The notes: generated from the sequence alone by a model not told the origin. A stretch of DNA of 64,000 nucleotides from Dyadobacter crusticola DSM 16708 (GCF_000701505.1 NZ_JNJB01000005.1:462904-526903); one strand, 5' to 3'; positions 16,470 through 24,966 are shown, counted from the first letter of the stretch. Numbers and translations are program-made.

Positions 16470-18649
16470 TCCGTTACTTGTTTGGAGACTCTTCCAGATT
16501 GCTTCAAAATATCCTGCGCGCCAGTCAATACCCAGCCTGCCATTTTTCCATTCAGACCTTTGAGATACTCAATTTTTGACCGGTCTTCGTAAGAAATGCT
16601 GTGCCCGCTTTCAAAAACTGCTACTACTGCATCCGAGAATGTGATCCATTCTTTGGCTTTGTTCATGGATACCAGTGAACCTGCGTCGACCAGAATCGTA
16701 TCATACTGGGTTTTCAATGTTGCGAGCGCCTCTTTGATCCGCGCTTCGTCGGCCAGTTCGAGCAGCGACACGTCACCACCTTTGTTGGCCAGGATTGAAA
16801 TAGAACCATTTGCAGCAGCTGTAACCGTATCCCCTTTCGTAAGGTAATCTTCCAGGTAGCGCGAGCCGGTGTTCAGCTTTGTAATATCGGCCGCATTGAA
16901 ATTACCATCGATAATCAATACCCTTTTGTTGATTTTGGAGAATGCCCAGGCAAGGCTCAAAGTCAGCAAAGTCTTCCCGCTTCCTTCCGAAAGGCTGGTA
17001 ACCGAAAGGATCTTTGGGTCCGGATATTCATTGTCCAGCTCGAAACGAATGGACCGGATCAGGTTCCTGAAAAGTTCTATTTTGCCTTCGGTGGTATGTT
17101 CATTCTGCAATTCACTAATAGGAAAACCGCCGCCAAGCTGATTGACAAAACCCAGCACAGGCCGGTCGGTTGCATTCGCAAGCTGCTGCGGATAGCGAAT
17201 TGAGGAGTCGAAAAAGTAAAGGATAAAGAGAATGAACAGGCAGAATGCAAAGCTGATCACGCCGGAAAGGATCACCAGTACGATCTTTTTAGAAGGCTGG
17301 ATTACGCCAGGAAGCGCTCTTTCAGCGATTTTGAGCGTGGCAGGAAAGCTGGAAAGCATTCTGGCGTCGTTGTACTTCTGGAGTGCTTCCATGTACTCGC
17401 GGCCGGCAATGTCAATGGCAGTTTCAAACTCCTGTACCCGCGCTTCATTCGGTACCAGCCCGTCAAACTTGTTGTTCAAAGCTTTCAGCTCTGCTTCGAT
17501 CGTCTCCAGACTGTTAGCGGCAAGGTCGCGCTCCACTTCCATTGTCAACTTTTGAGAGACCAGATTTTCTTTGATAGAGAGCGGACTGTAAACGTACCTG
17601 TCGGTAGATTCATCAATTTGCGCAGACAATTTCGTCTGGATCGAGTCCAGAGTTGCCTTGTACTTGGGATCAAAATTGCTCTTTACATAAGCTTCATTCA
17701 CAGTTCTAAGCCGCTGTTTTGTAGCAACAATGCTCTGGTTGATGCCGGAAACGGCACTTTCGAAGTATTTACGGTCGTTCGCGCTGAATTTATTGTCGAT
17801 ATTCCTGATCGCCACACCGTATGCAATAACATCTTTCTTGGCTACTTCTCTTCTCAACTCGAACTCGGCCATTTGTCCGTACAAACTTTTAGCCTGTTCG
17901 TCCAGGTTTAGTACCCGGTTTCGGATCTTGTAATCGCGTAATCCATTCATTTGGACACGCAGCGCCATTCTTTTCTGTTCAAGAAAATCAGCAAGAAAGC
18001 TGATCGTACGGTTGTAAGTGTCTGTCAAACGTGTCGAATACATTTTGATAAACTCACTACCGAGCGTATTAATCACAAACGACGCCATCAAGGAGTTATC
18101 CGCCTCGTATTCGATATTGATAAAATCACTGTTGGAAAGCCGGAAAATAGTAAGCTTCTTTTGTAAAGACTCGGCGTCGTAGCCCATATCTTTTAAAATC
18201 ACCTGCAACTTCTTCTCCTGCGGAACCGCGGGTGAGAGCTCCTGCTGCGTCTTGTACTTCTGTGTCAGCAGGTTTACAGCCTGGCTTCGTGCATTCTGGT
18301 CCATTGCCTGCAACTCTTTTGAAGCCGAGCGGAAATCATCTTTTTCCGCCGCTTTCAGATCGTGGAGCAACAGCTGATACGAAACCTGATCGAGCACTTT
18401 CTTCTGCGACATCATCTGAATGATGTTGTCAAACTTTCTGGCAATCTCGAAATCCTGCTCAGTGCCATTGTTCATCAACCCCTGCTCGGTCTTGTCAACC
18501 AGCCCCGTTGCAATGCTTCCGTGCGATTTGAACTGGTCAGGCAGTGATTTTACCAGGAAATACGCTGCTACTACCGTGATCAGCGGCACAAAGATCAGTA
18601 CGAACTTATTTCTATATAATATTCTCAGAAATTGCGAGAGCTCTGTCAT
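16466..18649 (-). CDS. Wzc-like polysaccharide co-polymerase with P-loop kinase domain
   Basis: A 727-residue Wzz/GNVR-type co-polymerase fused to a BY-kinase-like domain. First membrane helix about 13-31, a long periplasmic coiled-coil region, second helix about 457-482, then a cytoplasmic P-loop domain with Walker A SLSEGSGKTLLTLSL and Walker B ILVDAGS. The Walker A' region reads VLIIDGNFN instead of the usual DxDxR, and the C-terminus (ending RVSKQVTE) has no tyrosine cluster. So tyrosine autokinase activity is doubtful; a structural or ATPase role may remain. It overlaps both the TolC-like gene upstream and the glycosyltransferase gene downstream by four bases. Confidence 0.88.
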   Translation of the reverse strand: MTELSQFLRILYRNKFVLIFVPLITVVAAYFLVKSLPDQFKSHGSIATGLVDKTEQGLMNNGTEQDFEIARKFDNIIQMMSQKKVLDQVSYQLLLHDLKAAEKDDFRSASKELQAMDQNARSQAVNLLTQKYKTQQELSPAVPQEKKLQVILKDMGYDAESLQKKLTIFRLSNSDFINIEYEADNSLMASFVINTLGSEFIKMYSTRLTDTYNRTISFLADFLEQKRMALRVQMNGLRDYKIRNRVLNLDEQAKSLYGQMAEFELRREVAKKDVIAYGVAIRNIDNKFSANDRKYFESAVSGINQSIVATKQRLRTVNEAYVKSNFDPKYKATLDSIQTKLSAQIDESTDRYVYSPLSIKENLVSQKLTMEVERDLAANSLETIEAELKALNNKFDGLVPNEARVQEFETAIDIAGREYMEALQKYNDARMLSSFPATLKIAERALPGVIQPSKKIVLVILSGVISFAFCLFILFILYFFDSSIRYPQQLANATDRPVLGFVNQLGGGFPISELQNEHTTEGKIELFRNLIRSIRFELDNEYPDPKILSVTSLSEGSGKTLLTLSLAWAFSKINKRVLIIDGNFNAADITKLNTGSRYLEDYLTKGDTVTAAANGSISILANKGGDVSLLELADEARIKEALATLKTQYDTILVDAGSLVSMNKAKEWITFSDAVVAVFESGHSISYEDRSKIEYLKGLNGKMAGWVLTGAQDILKQSGRVSKQVTE

Positions 18650-19314
18650 TTGATGTCTTCCAATTTTTGTCCTAATAATTCTTCCAAAGCGCTTTTAGAG
18701 ATAAGCACATCTGCCTCTGCCGATACCTTGGCCTGCTGCCGGTCCGATATCACCACCAAAGCTTTACTGTACTCTTCCAGCGTAGTCTCGCCTTTTTCGT
18801 ACTTGTATTTCAGCTCTTCTGCAAGCGCTTCCACGTCATGCAATGCATCAGACTTGATCCGCAGCAGCACTTTGTACTGCGCATAAGCAAAGTAGCGCTG
18901 CTTCACATCGGCTTCCAGGTTCAGCAGGTAAGTGTCCCGGTCGTGCTCTACAGCCTTTAATTCACTCTTTGCCTGCCTGATCAAAGACGGCTTTTGCAAA
19001 AGCGAGCCGATGTTCACGAAAAAGCCAAACTGGTATCCGTTCAGGAAATTGGGATTGATGGTGGAGGCCAGCCGATCCGGACTGTACAGGTAAGAGAAGG
19101 AAAGGATCTCAAAATAGGAAAGCTTCATTTTTTTGGCATTGTAAGTGCCGGCGTCAACCCTCGACTGATACAACTTCAACTTAGGGTAGTTTTTCTTGGC
19201 GATCTCCACCAGCTTTTCGAGATAAGAAAAGGAAATTTCGTCCGACAATGCATTTTGTGCCTTCGCGGGAGCCAGTGAGATCAGGAAAATTATCAGGTAG
19301 CAGAAATATTTCAT
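18646..19314 (-). CDS. Half-length TolC-like outer membrane protein
   Basis: A 222-residue secreted protein with a signal peptide (MKYFCYLIIFLISLAPAKAQ). It is related to the outer membrane efflux protein (TolC) family: long helices with the pattern LEKLVEIAKKNYPKLKLYQSR and a later ADVLISKSALEELLGQ. TolC proteins are usually 420-500 residues with two repeats; here only about one repeat is present. The gene overlaps Wzc by four bases and only 48 bases separate it from the gene upstream, so no missing half lies nearby. It may be a natural one-repeat export channel subunit for polysaccharide. Confidence 0.78.
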   Translation of the reverse strand: MKYFCYLIIFLISLAPAKAQNALSDEISFSYLEKLVEIAKKNYPKLKLYQSRVDAGTYNAKKMKLSYFEILSFSYLYSPDRLASTINPNFLNGYQFGFFVNIGSLLQKPSLIRQAKSELKAVEHDRDTYLLNLEADVKQRYFAYAQYKVLLRIKSDALHDVEALAEELKYKYEKGETTLEEYSKALVVISDRQQAKVSAEADVLISKSALEELLGQKLEDIK

Positions 19315-19362
19315 TTAGAGAATTTAAGTGAGTAGTAGTTCTGAGGGGGGTATGGGGGGTAT

Positions 19363-20577
19363 CTAAACGTTTTCTGATTGTAATAGTGCAGGGAAGGTTT
19401 TTAGAATGATCTGCATATCCATTTTGAATGAAAATTCCTTCGCATAGGTAATGTCAAGTTGTGTTCTTTCTTCTTCTGACATATCTGCTTTTCCTTTTCC
19501 TCTCTTGGTAACCTGCCAGAGGCCAGTCAATCCGGCCGGTCCCGCAAAACGGAAGATTTTATCGTCAGTAGTCATTTTTTCAGCTTCATAAAGCGGCAGC
19601 GGCCGGTTGCCCACCAGCGACATATCGCCTTTCAAAATGTTGATCAGCTGCGGAAGCTCATCGAGACTGGAATTGCGCAGGAACTGGCCGAACCGCGTGA
19701 TCCTCGGATCATTCTGGAACTTCATAAAAGCCGCTTTCTGCTCCTTCTGAAAGTGGTACAGCTTTTCGCAAATCTCCTTACCATCGTGAAACAGCAAACT
19801 TTTGCATTGATTTCCTGCCTGACACTCCGCACAAAGCCCATTGCTCTCTATTTGCTGTACAGGCTCGGTCGTTTTGTTGTACATACTCAATGCAGCCATT
19901 TTGCGGATCTGCTGGTCGGCATCAGTACGCATCGTGCGGAACTTGTAGAGATCGAAGATCTTGTATCCGCTGCCTACCCTTTTTGATTTATAAAAAACAG
20001 GACCTTTTGAGTCCAGTCGGATCAGGATAGCAACAATAATGAAAACCGGCAGAAGCAAAAGAACCGCTGTACCTGTGGTGATTACATCAATTGCCCGCTT
20101 CCATAATGGCGTATGCGCGCTTTGGCTGCCAATCTTTTGGAGCGCTTTGTTGGCAACATACCACTGTCTCTTCTTGAAATACTTGATCCGGGTAATGAGG
20201 TCACCGTCGTCGAAGCGGACGGAGAAAACATCGTCAGCGTGCTTTTTCCGTGCAGTTTCAATCGAATCGCGCGTGAGCTGGTCTACCATTAATACAAATG
20301 GGATATTCCCGAATTTCGCTGTGCCGCGGATGTAATCGAGCAGCTCAACGCCGCCACTGTTCACATGCGCCACGATTACGTCGGCCGGAAAATTTTCCTG
20401 CAGTGCAGCTAGCAAACTTTCCCGGTCGCTGAAATACTCTACCTGAAGGGCATCTGCAAAACGTTCAGAGAAATGAATGTAATGATCAAAATCGGCATTC
20501 AGGTACATAACCCTGAACTGAGCCGCGAAAGACCTGGTCTCGGCATTCGGGCTCGGGATTTCACTGGCAGTTTCCAT
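19363..20577 (-). CDS. Sugar-1-phosphate transferase (WcaJ-like) with receiver-like N-terminus
   Basis: A 404-residue initiating enzyme that would load the first sugar phosphate on undecaprenyl phosphate. The C-terminal bacterial sugar transferase domain (about 165-404) has [11 protein letters not shown], one membrane helix, [43 protein letters not shown] and GLTGLWQV. The first ~130 residues replace the usual membrane region with a receiver-like fold lacking a clear phospho-acceptor site. An insert after FRTMRTDAD holds a Cys cluster ([10 protein letters not shown] plus a later Cys, spacing C-x2-C-x5-C-x11-C), suggesting a metal site. The response regulator gene lies 14 bases upstream. Confidence 0.87.
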   Translation of the reverse strand: METASEIPSPNAETRSFAAQFRVMYLNADFDHYIHFSERFADALQVEYFSDRESLLAALQENFPADVIVAHVNSGGVELLDYIRGTAKFGNIPFVLMVDQLTRDSIETARKKHADDVFSVRFDDGDLITRIKYFKKRQWYVANKALQKIGSQSAHTPLWKRAIDVITTGTAVLLLLPVFIIVAILIRLDSKGPVFYKSKRVGSGYKIFDLYKFRTMRTDADQQIRKMAALSMYNKTTEPVQQIESNGLCAECQAGNQCKSLLFHDGKEICEKLYHFQKEQKAAFMKFQNDPRITRFGQFLRNSSLDELPQLINILKGDMSLVGNRPLPLYEAEKMTTDDKIFRFAGPAGLTGLWQVTKRGKGKADMSEEERTQLDITYAKEFSFKMDMQIILKTFPALLQSENV

Positions 20578-20591
20578 CTTATCTAAACTGA

Positions 20592-20981
20592 TTAGGAGTA
20601 TCTTTTGGCGCGGCGCAGGATCGCATTGATCTTGGCGTGTACCTCCATTGGATTGAAGGGTTTCACCATAAAATCATCGGCTCCAAGATTAAGGCATTGG
20701 ATACGCTCGCTGCTTTCGTCGGAGCCTGAAAGGATGATAATGGGTATTTCCGAGTACAGGTTGCTCGCTTTGGTCACTTTCAAAAATTCCTTACCGCTCA
20801 GGTTCGGCATGTTCAGGTCCGCAATGATCAAATCGGCGTGATTCCCTTCTTCCAGCCAGAGCATACCCTCCGAGCCGTCACTTTTGATAATCACGTTGAA
20901 GTCCTTTTTTAAAAAGTGCTCCAATATCTTGGTGATACTCGGCTCGTCGTCGATAATCAACAGACTTCTTTTAATGTCCAT
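20592..20981 (-). CDS. Single-domain response regulator
   Basis: A 129-residue CheY-like receiver without output domain. It has the acidic pair DD (11-12), phospho-acceptor D55 in LIIADLNMPNLSG, a Ser switch residue in IIILSGSD and Lys in FMVKPFNP. It is the first gene of the export operon, 14 bases before the sugar transferase whose N-terminus is itself receiver-like. With no DNA-binding domain it should act by protein contact or as a phosphorelay intermediate. The cognate kinase is not adjacent. Confidence 0.9.
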   Translation of the reverse strand: MDIKRSLLIIDDEPSITKILEHFLKKDFNVIIKSDGSEGMLWLEEGNHADLIIADLNMPNLSGKEFLKVTKASNLYSEIPIIILSGSDESSERIQCLNLGADDFMVKPFNPMEVHAKINAILRRAKRYS

Positions 20982-21392
20982 GGGTTATGTAAATATTAAT
21001 CAAATACTGATATAGGTCTTAAATGTGCTCGTTATACCGCAGAATTCATCGTAGTGTGCATTCAAACTAGTTGACTTTTCTGACAGACTTGCCGACAAAA
21101 TAGTTTTGTAGATTTAGTCATAATACTTATCATAACAAAACAGGAAATTGAAAAGGTAAGTCCGATTGTGTCACCATTGTTTTGCTCGTCCTGAGTGTCC
21201 TTCTTCATTGTTAAGGCTAATTCCAAGTCGTTCAGGACAATAGCAAGCTATTATGGTTAAGAGAGATGATTTGTAGAGAGTAGGTAGTAAAATTATGCAC
21301 TGGGAATTACATCACAAAAAATCCTCAGCAAAATTTGAAAATATTTTGCAAATTAATTCTACGTGAATTGTAACCGGTTGATAACGTTCTGG
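20982..21392 (+). other. 411-base intergenic region with a promoter-like site but no gene found
   Basis: No credible coding frame is seen on either strand. The left part must carry the promoter of the minus-strand export operon, but no clean minus-strand TAnnTTTG was found. On the plus strand TAGTTTTG (21101-21108) matches the -7 consensus and points into a stretch with a foldable segment, TTTGCT..GTCCTGA (21181-21194) pairing with TTCAGGAC..AGCAA (21231-21246). This could be a small RNA, but the evidence is thin. Confidence 0.3.
21328..21349 (-). terminator. Possible terminator of the sigma/anti-sigma operon
   Basis: GCAAAAT (21328-21334) and ATTTTGC (21343-21349) form a 7-bp stem. On the minus strand a run of six T follows a few bases later. 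It lies about 45 bases after the stop at 21393. The stem is AT-rich and weak. Confidence 0.3.
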
Positions 21393-22376
21393 TTATTTAG
21401 CGGAGTGAAAGTAGATCGCAACCTGAGCAGGCGCATCAAGCGAAATCCCGTTTTGCTTCGCCGGTGTCCAGGGCGGACCGTTGCGAACAATGTCGATCGC
21501 AGATTGTTGAAGAGATAGTTTACCCGTGGCTTTGATGTCAGTTAGCGTCCCGTCGGATTTCACCATGAAACTTACAATAACCGTCTCATTACCCTCGTGG
21601 TGCGGCGTATTTTGCCGGATATAGGAAAGATAGTCCTGCCAGCCAGCTTGCGGCTGCGGCTTTCCGTCTGACTGCGCGTCAAACTGCTCGTTCAGAACAC
21701 CATCTGAAACCAGGCGGGAAGAAGAACGGCTGACTTTGGCAGGAGCCGATTTTTTAAACAACTGAATGGATGACGGCGGAGCCACGAATGCAGAAGGGAC
21801 AGGCTCCGCAACAGCAACGCGCGCGCCAACCGGCAGAGAATCAGCCAGTATATCCTGCATAACCGGAGGAGCAGCCGCAATATTTAGCTCAGGCTCCGCA
21901 GCAGCATTTACAGGAAGTGGCCGCGCTGATTTCTGCTTTTTCGGCAACAGAGGAGCTGGCGCTACTGGCGCTGATTTCTGCTCCGGCGCAGTTTCCTTCG
22001 CTTTCACAATGGGCTGTTCAATGAGCGTGGGAGTCTGGCCGACTTCTTCGACAGTCCTCGTTTGTGAAAAAACAATCCAGAAAACTCCGGCCGTGATCAA
22101 AATTGCCGCAGCGGATGCGTAACTCCACAAGTAAGCTTCACGCGATTTATTGCGGGCTAGTCTTTCTGCCAGCTTGTCTGCAAGCGCGTTGCTGATCATT
22201 TCGGCTTCGGCAGCAGTCGGGCTTAATAGTAGGAAACCCTCGTAAGCTTCTGCGAATGCAGGATTGCTCAGGAGTCTTTTTTCAAATGCATGCTGCTCCT
22301 CGAAAGACATGGTGCCGCTTTGGTAGCGCTCAAAATCTTTCAGGTTAATGGGGGAACGTTGGTCAAACTCAGCCAT
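21393..22376 (-). CDS. Anti-sigma-like membrane protein with TonB C-terminal domain
   Basis: A 327-residue protein. The N-terminal cytoplasmic part (INLKDFERYQSGTMSFEEQHAFEKRL) resembles the anti-sigma/zinc-finger-less regulators that accompany Bacteroidota ECF sigma factors. One membrane helix (about 104-125, WSYASAAAILITAGVFWIVF), a long Pro/Ala-rich periplasmic linker, and a TonB_C-like end (ETVIVSFMVKSDGTLTDIKA ... GPPWTPAKQNG) follow. It starts within the last 8 bases of the sigma gene, so the pair is coupled. The likely role is to hold the sigma factor and sense the envelope; a TonB energy-transducing role is the alternative. Confidence 0.78.
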   Translation of the reverse strand: MAEFDQRSPINLKDFERYQSGTMSFEEQHAFEKRLLSNPAFAEAYEGFLLLSPTAAEAEMISNALADKLAERLARNKSREAYLWSYASAAAILITAGVFWIVFSQTRTVEEVGQTPTLIEQPIVKAKETAPEQKSAPVAPAPLLPKKQKSARPLPVNAAAEPELNIAAAPPVMQDILADSLPVGARVAVAEPVPSAFVAPPSSIQLFKKSAPAKVSRSSSRLVSDGVLNEQFDAQSDGKPQPQAGWQDYLSYIRQNTPHHEGNETVIVSFMVKSDGTLTDIKATGKLSLQQSAIDIVRNGPPWTPAKQNGISLDAPAQVAIYFHSAK

Positions 22377-22953
22377 TTCTTTCCATACAAATTTTCAGGT
22401 TCCGCTTCCCGTTCTGGATATAGCTTTTCACCTTTTCTAAACCAAACCCCGTTTCCGAGGCAATTTCCCGGTAACACTTACTCTCAATGTAAAACAGGGT
22501 CACCGCCAGCTTTTGCTCGGACGACAAGATGGAGAGACATTTGTCGAGTGACTGCATCTGTTTTTGCGAAAAAATCTCTGCCTCTCCGGTGTCAACTATC
22601 GCCAGCAGCTCCACAGCCTCTTCCACACTCCCGTCCATTGAAACAAACACCTGTGCAGACCTCAGCTGCATTAAGCAGAAATTCCGGGCTACTGAATGCA
22701 GCCAGCTGCTGAAATGCTGCACTTCATGTACCCGCAGGTCTTTCACAAGCTTCTCGAAAATCTGCATGACTGCATCTTTCGCGCGGCTCTCATCTTTGAG
22801 GTATTTATAACAAATCCCAAAAACAGTTTCCATATAAGGTTCATACAACGCGCCCAGAAACCCCAGCTCACCAGACTGGCGATAGGCTTCCAGCAGTTCC
22901 GCCTCATTGCGCGGAGCTTTATACTTTTGGGTAAATACCTTTAAAAACCTCAC
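22369..22953 (-). CDS. ECF-type RNA polymerase sigma factor
   Basis: An ECF sigma factor of 194 residues from GTG at 22953, or 204 from an in-frame TTG at 22983; no ATG start is available. Region 2 is seen in LYEPYMETVFGICYKYLKDESRAKDAVMQIFEKL and SWLHSVARNFCLMQLR (motifs given in parts), and region 4 in LSILSSEQKLAVTLFYIESK and the recognition helix EIASETGFGLEKVKSYIQNG. It overlaps the anti-sigma-like gene by 8 bases. A perfect 34-bp inverted repeat begins 7 bases upstream of the TTG, which makes the GTG start more attractive. It probably controls itself and the divergent VWA gene. Confidence 0.87.
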   Translation of the reverse strand: MRFLKVFTQKYKAPRNEAELLEAYRQSGELGFLGALYEPYMETVFGICYKYLKDESRAKDAVMQIFEKLVKDLRVHEVQHFSSWLHSVARNFCLMQLRSAQVFVSMDGSVEEAVELLAIVDTGEAEIFSQKQMQSLDKCLSILSSEQKLAVTLFYIESKCYREIASETGFGLEKVKSYIQNGKRNLKICMERNG

Positions 22954-22990
22954 ATGTGTATGCTTGAAGAAAAACCCATTCAACTAACAG

Positions 22991-23065
22991 CTGGATGCGC
23001 GACGGAAAGCTTTTCCATAAAATTGTTCAGAAATTTTATGGAAAAGCTTTCCGTCGCGCATCCAG
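22991..23065. repeat. Perfect 34-bp inverted repeat between sigma factor and VWA gene
   Basis: Left arm 22991-23024 and right arm 23032-23065 are exact reverse complements with a 7-base loop (GTTCAGA). The match stops exactly at both ends. The arms contain GCGCGAC, an AAGCTT site and an AT-rich centre. It fills most of the spacer between two divergent genes, so any RNA starting outside it in either direction would carry a very stable hairpin near its 5' end. It is too long and symmetric for an ordinary terminator and has no T-run. Confidence 0.95.
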
Positions 23066-23090
23066 TCAATAAACTTAAACTTTATTCACC

Positions 23091-24956
23091 ATGAAAGGAA
23101 AGATCGTAATACTCCTTGCATTATTCCTGAGCGCGTTCGCTGTGCTGCCGGATAGGATAATTAATGGAAAGGTAACTTTCAATAATCAGCCGGTCGCCGG
23201 CGCCCTGATTTCCATGGAAGGGAGCAAAGCTACTTCCACAACAGACCAGCAGGGAGAGTTCACCATTTCAGTTCCGCATTTTACCAAAATCCTGAAAGTA
23301 ACAGCCGCAGGATTTAAAGCACAACAAATAGCCTTAACCTCTGCTTCTTTCCTGAATATAGTTCTGGAAAAACCAGCATTTGATCTGAAAAAGGAGCCAC
23401 GACTCGTCGGTACTTACGAGCAGGCGCCTAAAAAAGTCACTAATCAGTTTGCAGGAATGTCCGCTCCCGCCCCGGCAGCTTACTCCATGAGACAGAGTAG
23501 CCCATTGTTTGACCAATTAACCGTATCTTACAAGGCAATTGATGAAAATGGCTTCCAGGTAACTAGTCAGCAGGCAGTTACCACATTCGCGGCAGATGTG
23601 GATCGCGCATCATACAGTAACATTCGCCGCTATCTTAATCAGGGCAGCCTCCCGCCGGCAGATGCAGTGCGGATTGAGGAAATGATCAATTACTTTGATT
23701 ATAACTACCCGCAACCGAAAGGTGACGCTCCCATTGCACTTACTACCGAGCTGACCGACTCCCCCTGGAACACGGGGCTCAAACTGCTGCACATAGGAAT
23801 GCAGGCGAAAAAGGTATCTGTCGAAAATTTGCCGCCTTCAAACCTGGTTTTCCTTGTGGACGTATCAGGCTCGATGAATGCTGAAAATAAATTGCCGCTG
23901 GTGAAAGAGGCGCTCAAACTACTGGTAAACCAGCTGCGGGAGCAAGACAAAATTTCCATTGTCGCTTACGCAGGTGCCGCGGGGATTATCTTACCTCCTA
24001 CCCCCGGAAATGAGAAGTCGAAGATCAAAGCTGCACTTGAAAAGCTCGAAGCCGGCGGCTCGACTGCCGGTGGTGAAGGGATTGAACTCGCTTATGATCT
24101 GGCCGCCGAGCATTTCATCACGAAAGGCAACAATAGGGTTATCCTGGCCACTGACGGCGATTTCAATGTAGGTATTTCAACTGAGGCAGGCTTGCAGCGG
24201 CTGATTGAACAAAAAAGAAAAAGCGGCATTTACCTCAGCGTAATGGGATTCGGAATGGGCAACTACAAGGATAACGTGGCCGAAACGCTGGCCGACAAGG
24301 GGAATGGAAATTACGCTTACATCGACAATATACAGGAAGCCAGAAAGGAATTTGTACATGAGTTTGGCGGCACCTTGTTCACTGTCGCCAAAGACGTGAA
24401 AATTCAGATCGAGTTCAACCCGGCGCATGTGCAGGCTTACCGGCTGATCGGCTATGAAAACAGGGCGCTGAAAAACGAAGAATTTCACGACGACAAGAAA
24501 GATGCAGGAGAAATGGGATCGGGACACATCGTCACTGCGATTTACGAGCTAATTCCGGCGGGCTTCAAGAGTAGCTACTTGCCGAAGACCGATCCGCTCA
24601 AATATCAGAAAAACAACATTTCAGCTGATGGAAAAACAGACGAGCTGCTCACAATCAAAGTACGCTATAAAGAACCAGACAGTGAGAAAAGTAAGCTGTT
24701 CGATCTGCCCGTAGGCAACAGCTCCCGTCCATTTGCCAGCTGTTCAGAAAACCTCCGCTTTTCAGCGGCAGTTGCCGAGTTCGGATTACTGCTCAGAGAT
24801 TCTGAGTTTAAAGGCGAAGCTTCCTATGCAGACGTGATCAGTAAGGCGCAAAATGCATCGGGCAAAGACAATGAAGGCTATCGTACTGAATTCGTGCAGC
24901 TTGTGAAAACCGCCCGGTCACTTCAAGATACCAGAGAGACTGCAAGCAGGAAGTAA
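23091..24956 (+). CDS. VWA domain protein (YfbK-like) with carboxypeptidase-regulatory-like domain
   Basis: A 621-residue exported protein: signal peptide (first ~20 residues), a CarboxypepD_reg-like beta-sandwich (about 24-95, GKVTFNNQPVAGALISMEG), then the YfbK-type region (FAADVDRASYSNIRRYLNQG, MINYFDYNYPQP) leading into a von Willebrand A domain with an intact MIDAS (FLVDVSGSM, TPGN..., ATDGDFN). The C-terminal part matches DUF3520. VWA proteins bind partners through a metal ion. The gene diverges from the ECF sigma/anti-sigma pair across a 34-bp palindrome and probably belongs to the same envelope regulon. Confidence 0.88.
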   Translation: MKGKIVILLALFLSAFAVLPDRIINGKVTFNNQPVAGALISMEGSKATSTTDQQGEFTISVPHFTKILKVTAAGFKAQQIALTSASFLNIVLEKPAFDLKKEPRLVGTYEQAPKKVTNQFAGMSAPAPAAYSMRQSSPLFDQLTVSYKAIDENGFQVTSQQAVTTFAADVDRASYSNIRRYLNQGSLPPADAVRIEEMINYFDYNYPQPKGDAPIALTTELTDSPWNTGLKLLHIGMQAKKVSVENLPPSNLVFLVDVSGSMNAENKLPLVKEALKLLVNQLREQDKISIVAYAGAAGIILPPTPGNEKSKIKAALEKLEAGGSTAGGEGIELAYDLAAEHFITKGNNRVILATDGDFNVGISTEAGLQRLIEQKRKSGIYLSVMGFGMGNYKDNVAETLADKGNGNYAYIDNIQEARKEFVHEFGGTLFTVAKDVKIQIEFNPAHVQAYRLIGYENRALKNEEFHDDKKDAGEMGSGHIVTAIYELIPAGFKSSYLPKTDPLKYQKNNISADGKTDELLTIKVRYKEPDSEKSKLFDLPVGNSSRPFASCSENLRFSAAVAEFGLLLRDSEFKGEASYADVISKAQNASGKDNEGYRTEFVQLVKTARSLQDTRETASRK

Positions 24957-24966
24957 TAAAACAAAA

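Noticed and set aside
18646..19314. TolC pseudogene from truncation
   Set aside because: Start, signal peptide, stop and a 4-base coupling to the next gene are all intact, and no fragment of a second half is found in the 48-base upstream gap.
22991..23065. Intrinsic terminator
   Set aside because: The stem is 34 bp, it lies between the 5' ends of divergent genes, and no T-run follows on either strand.
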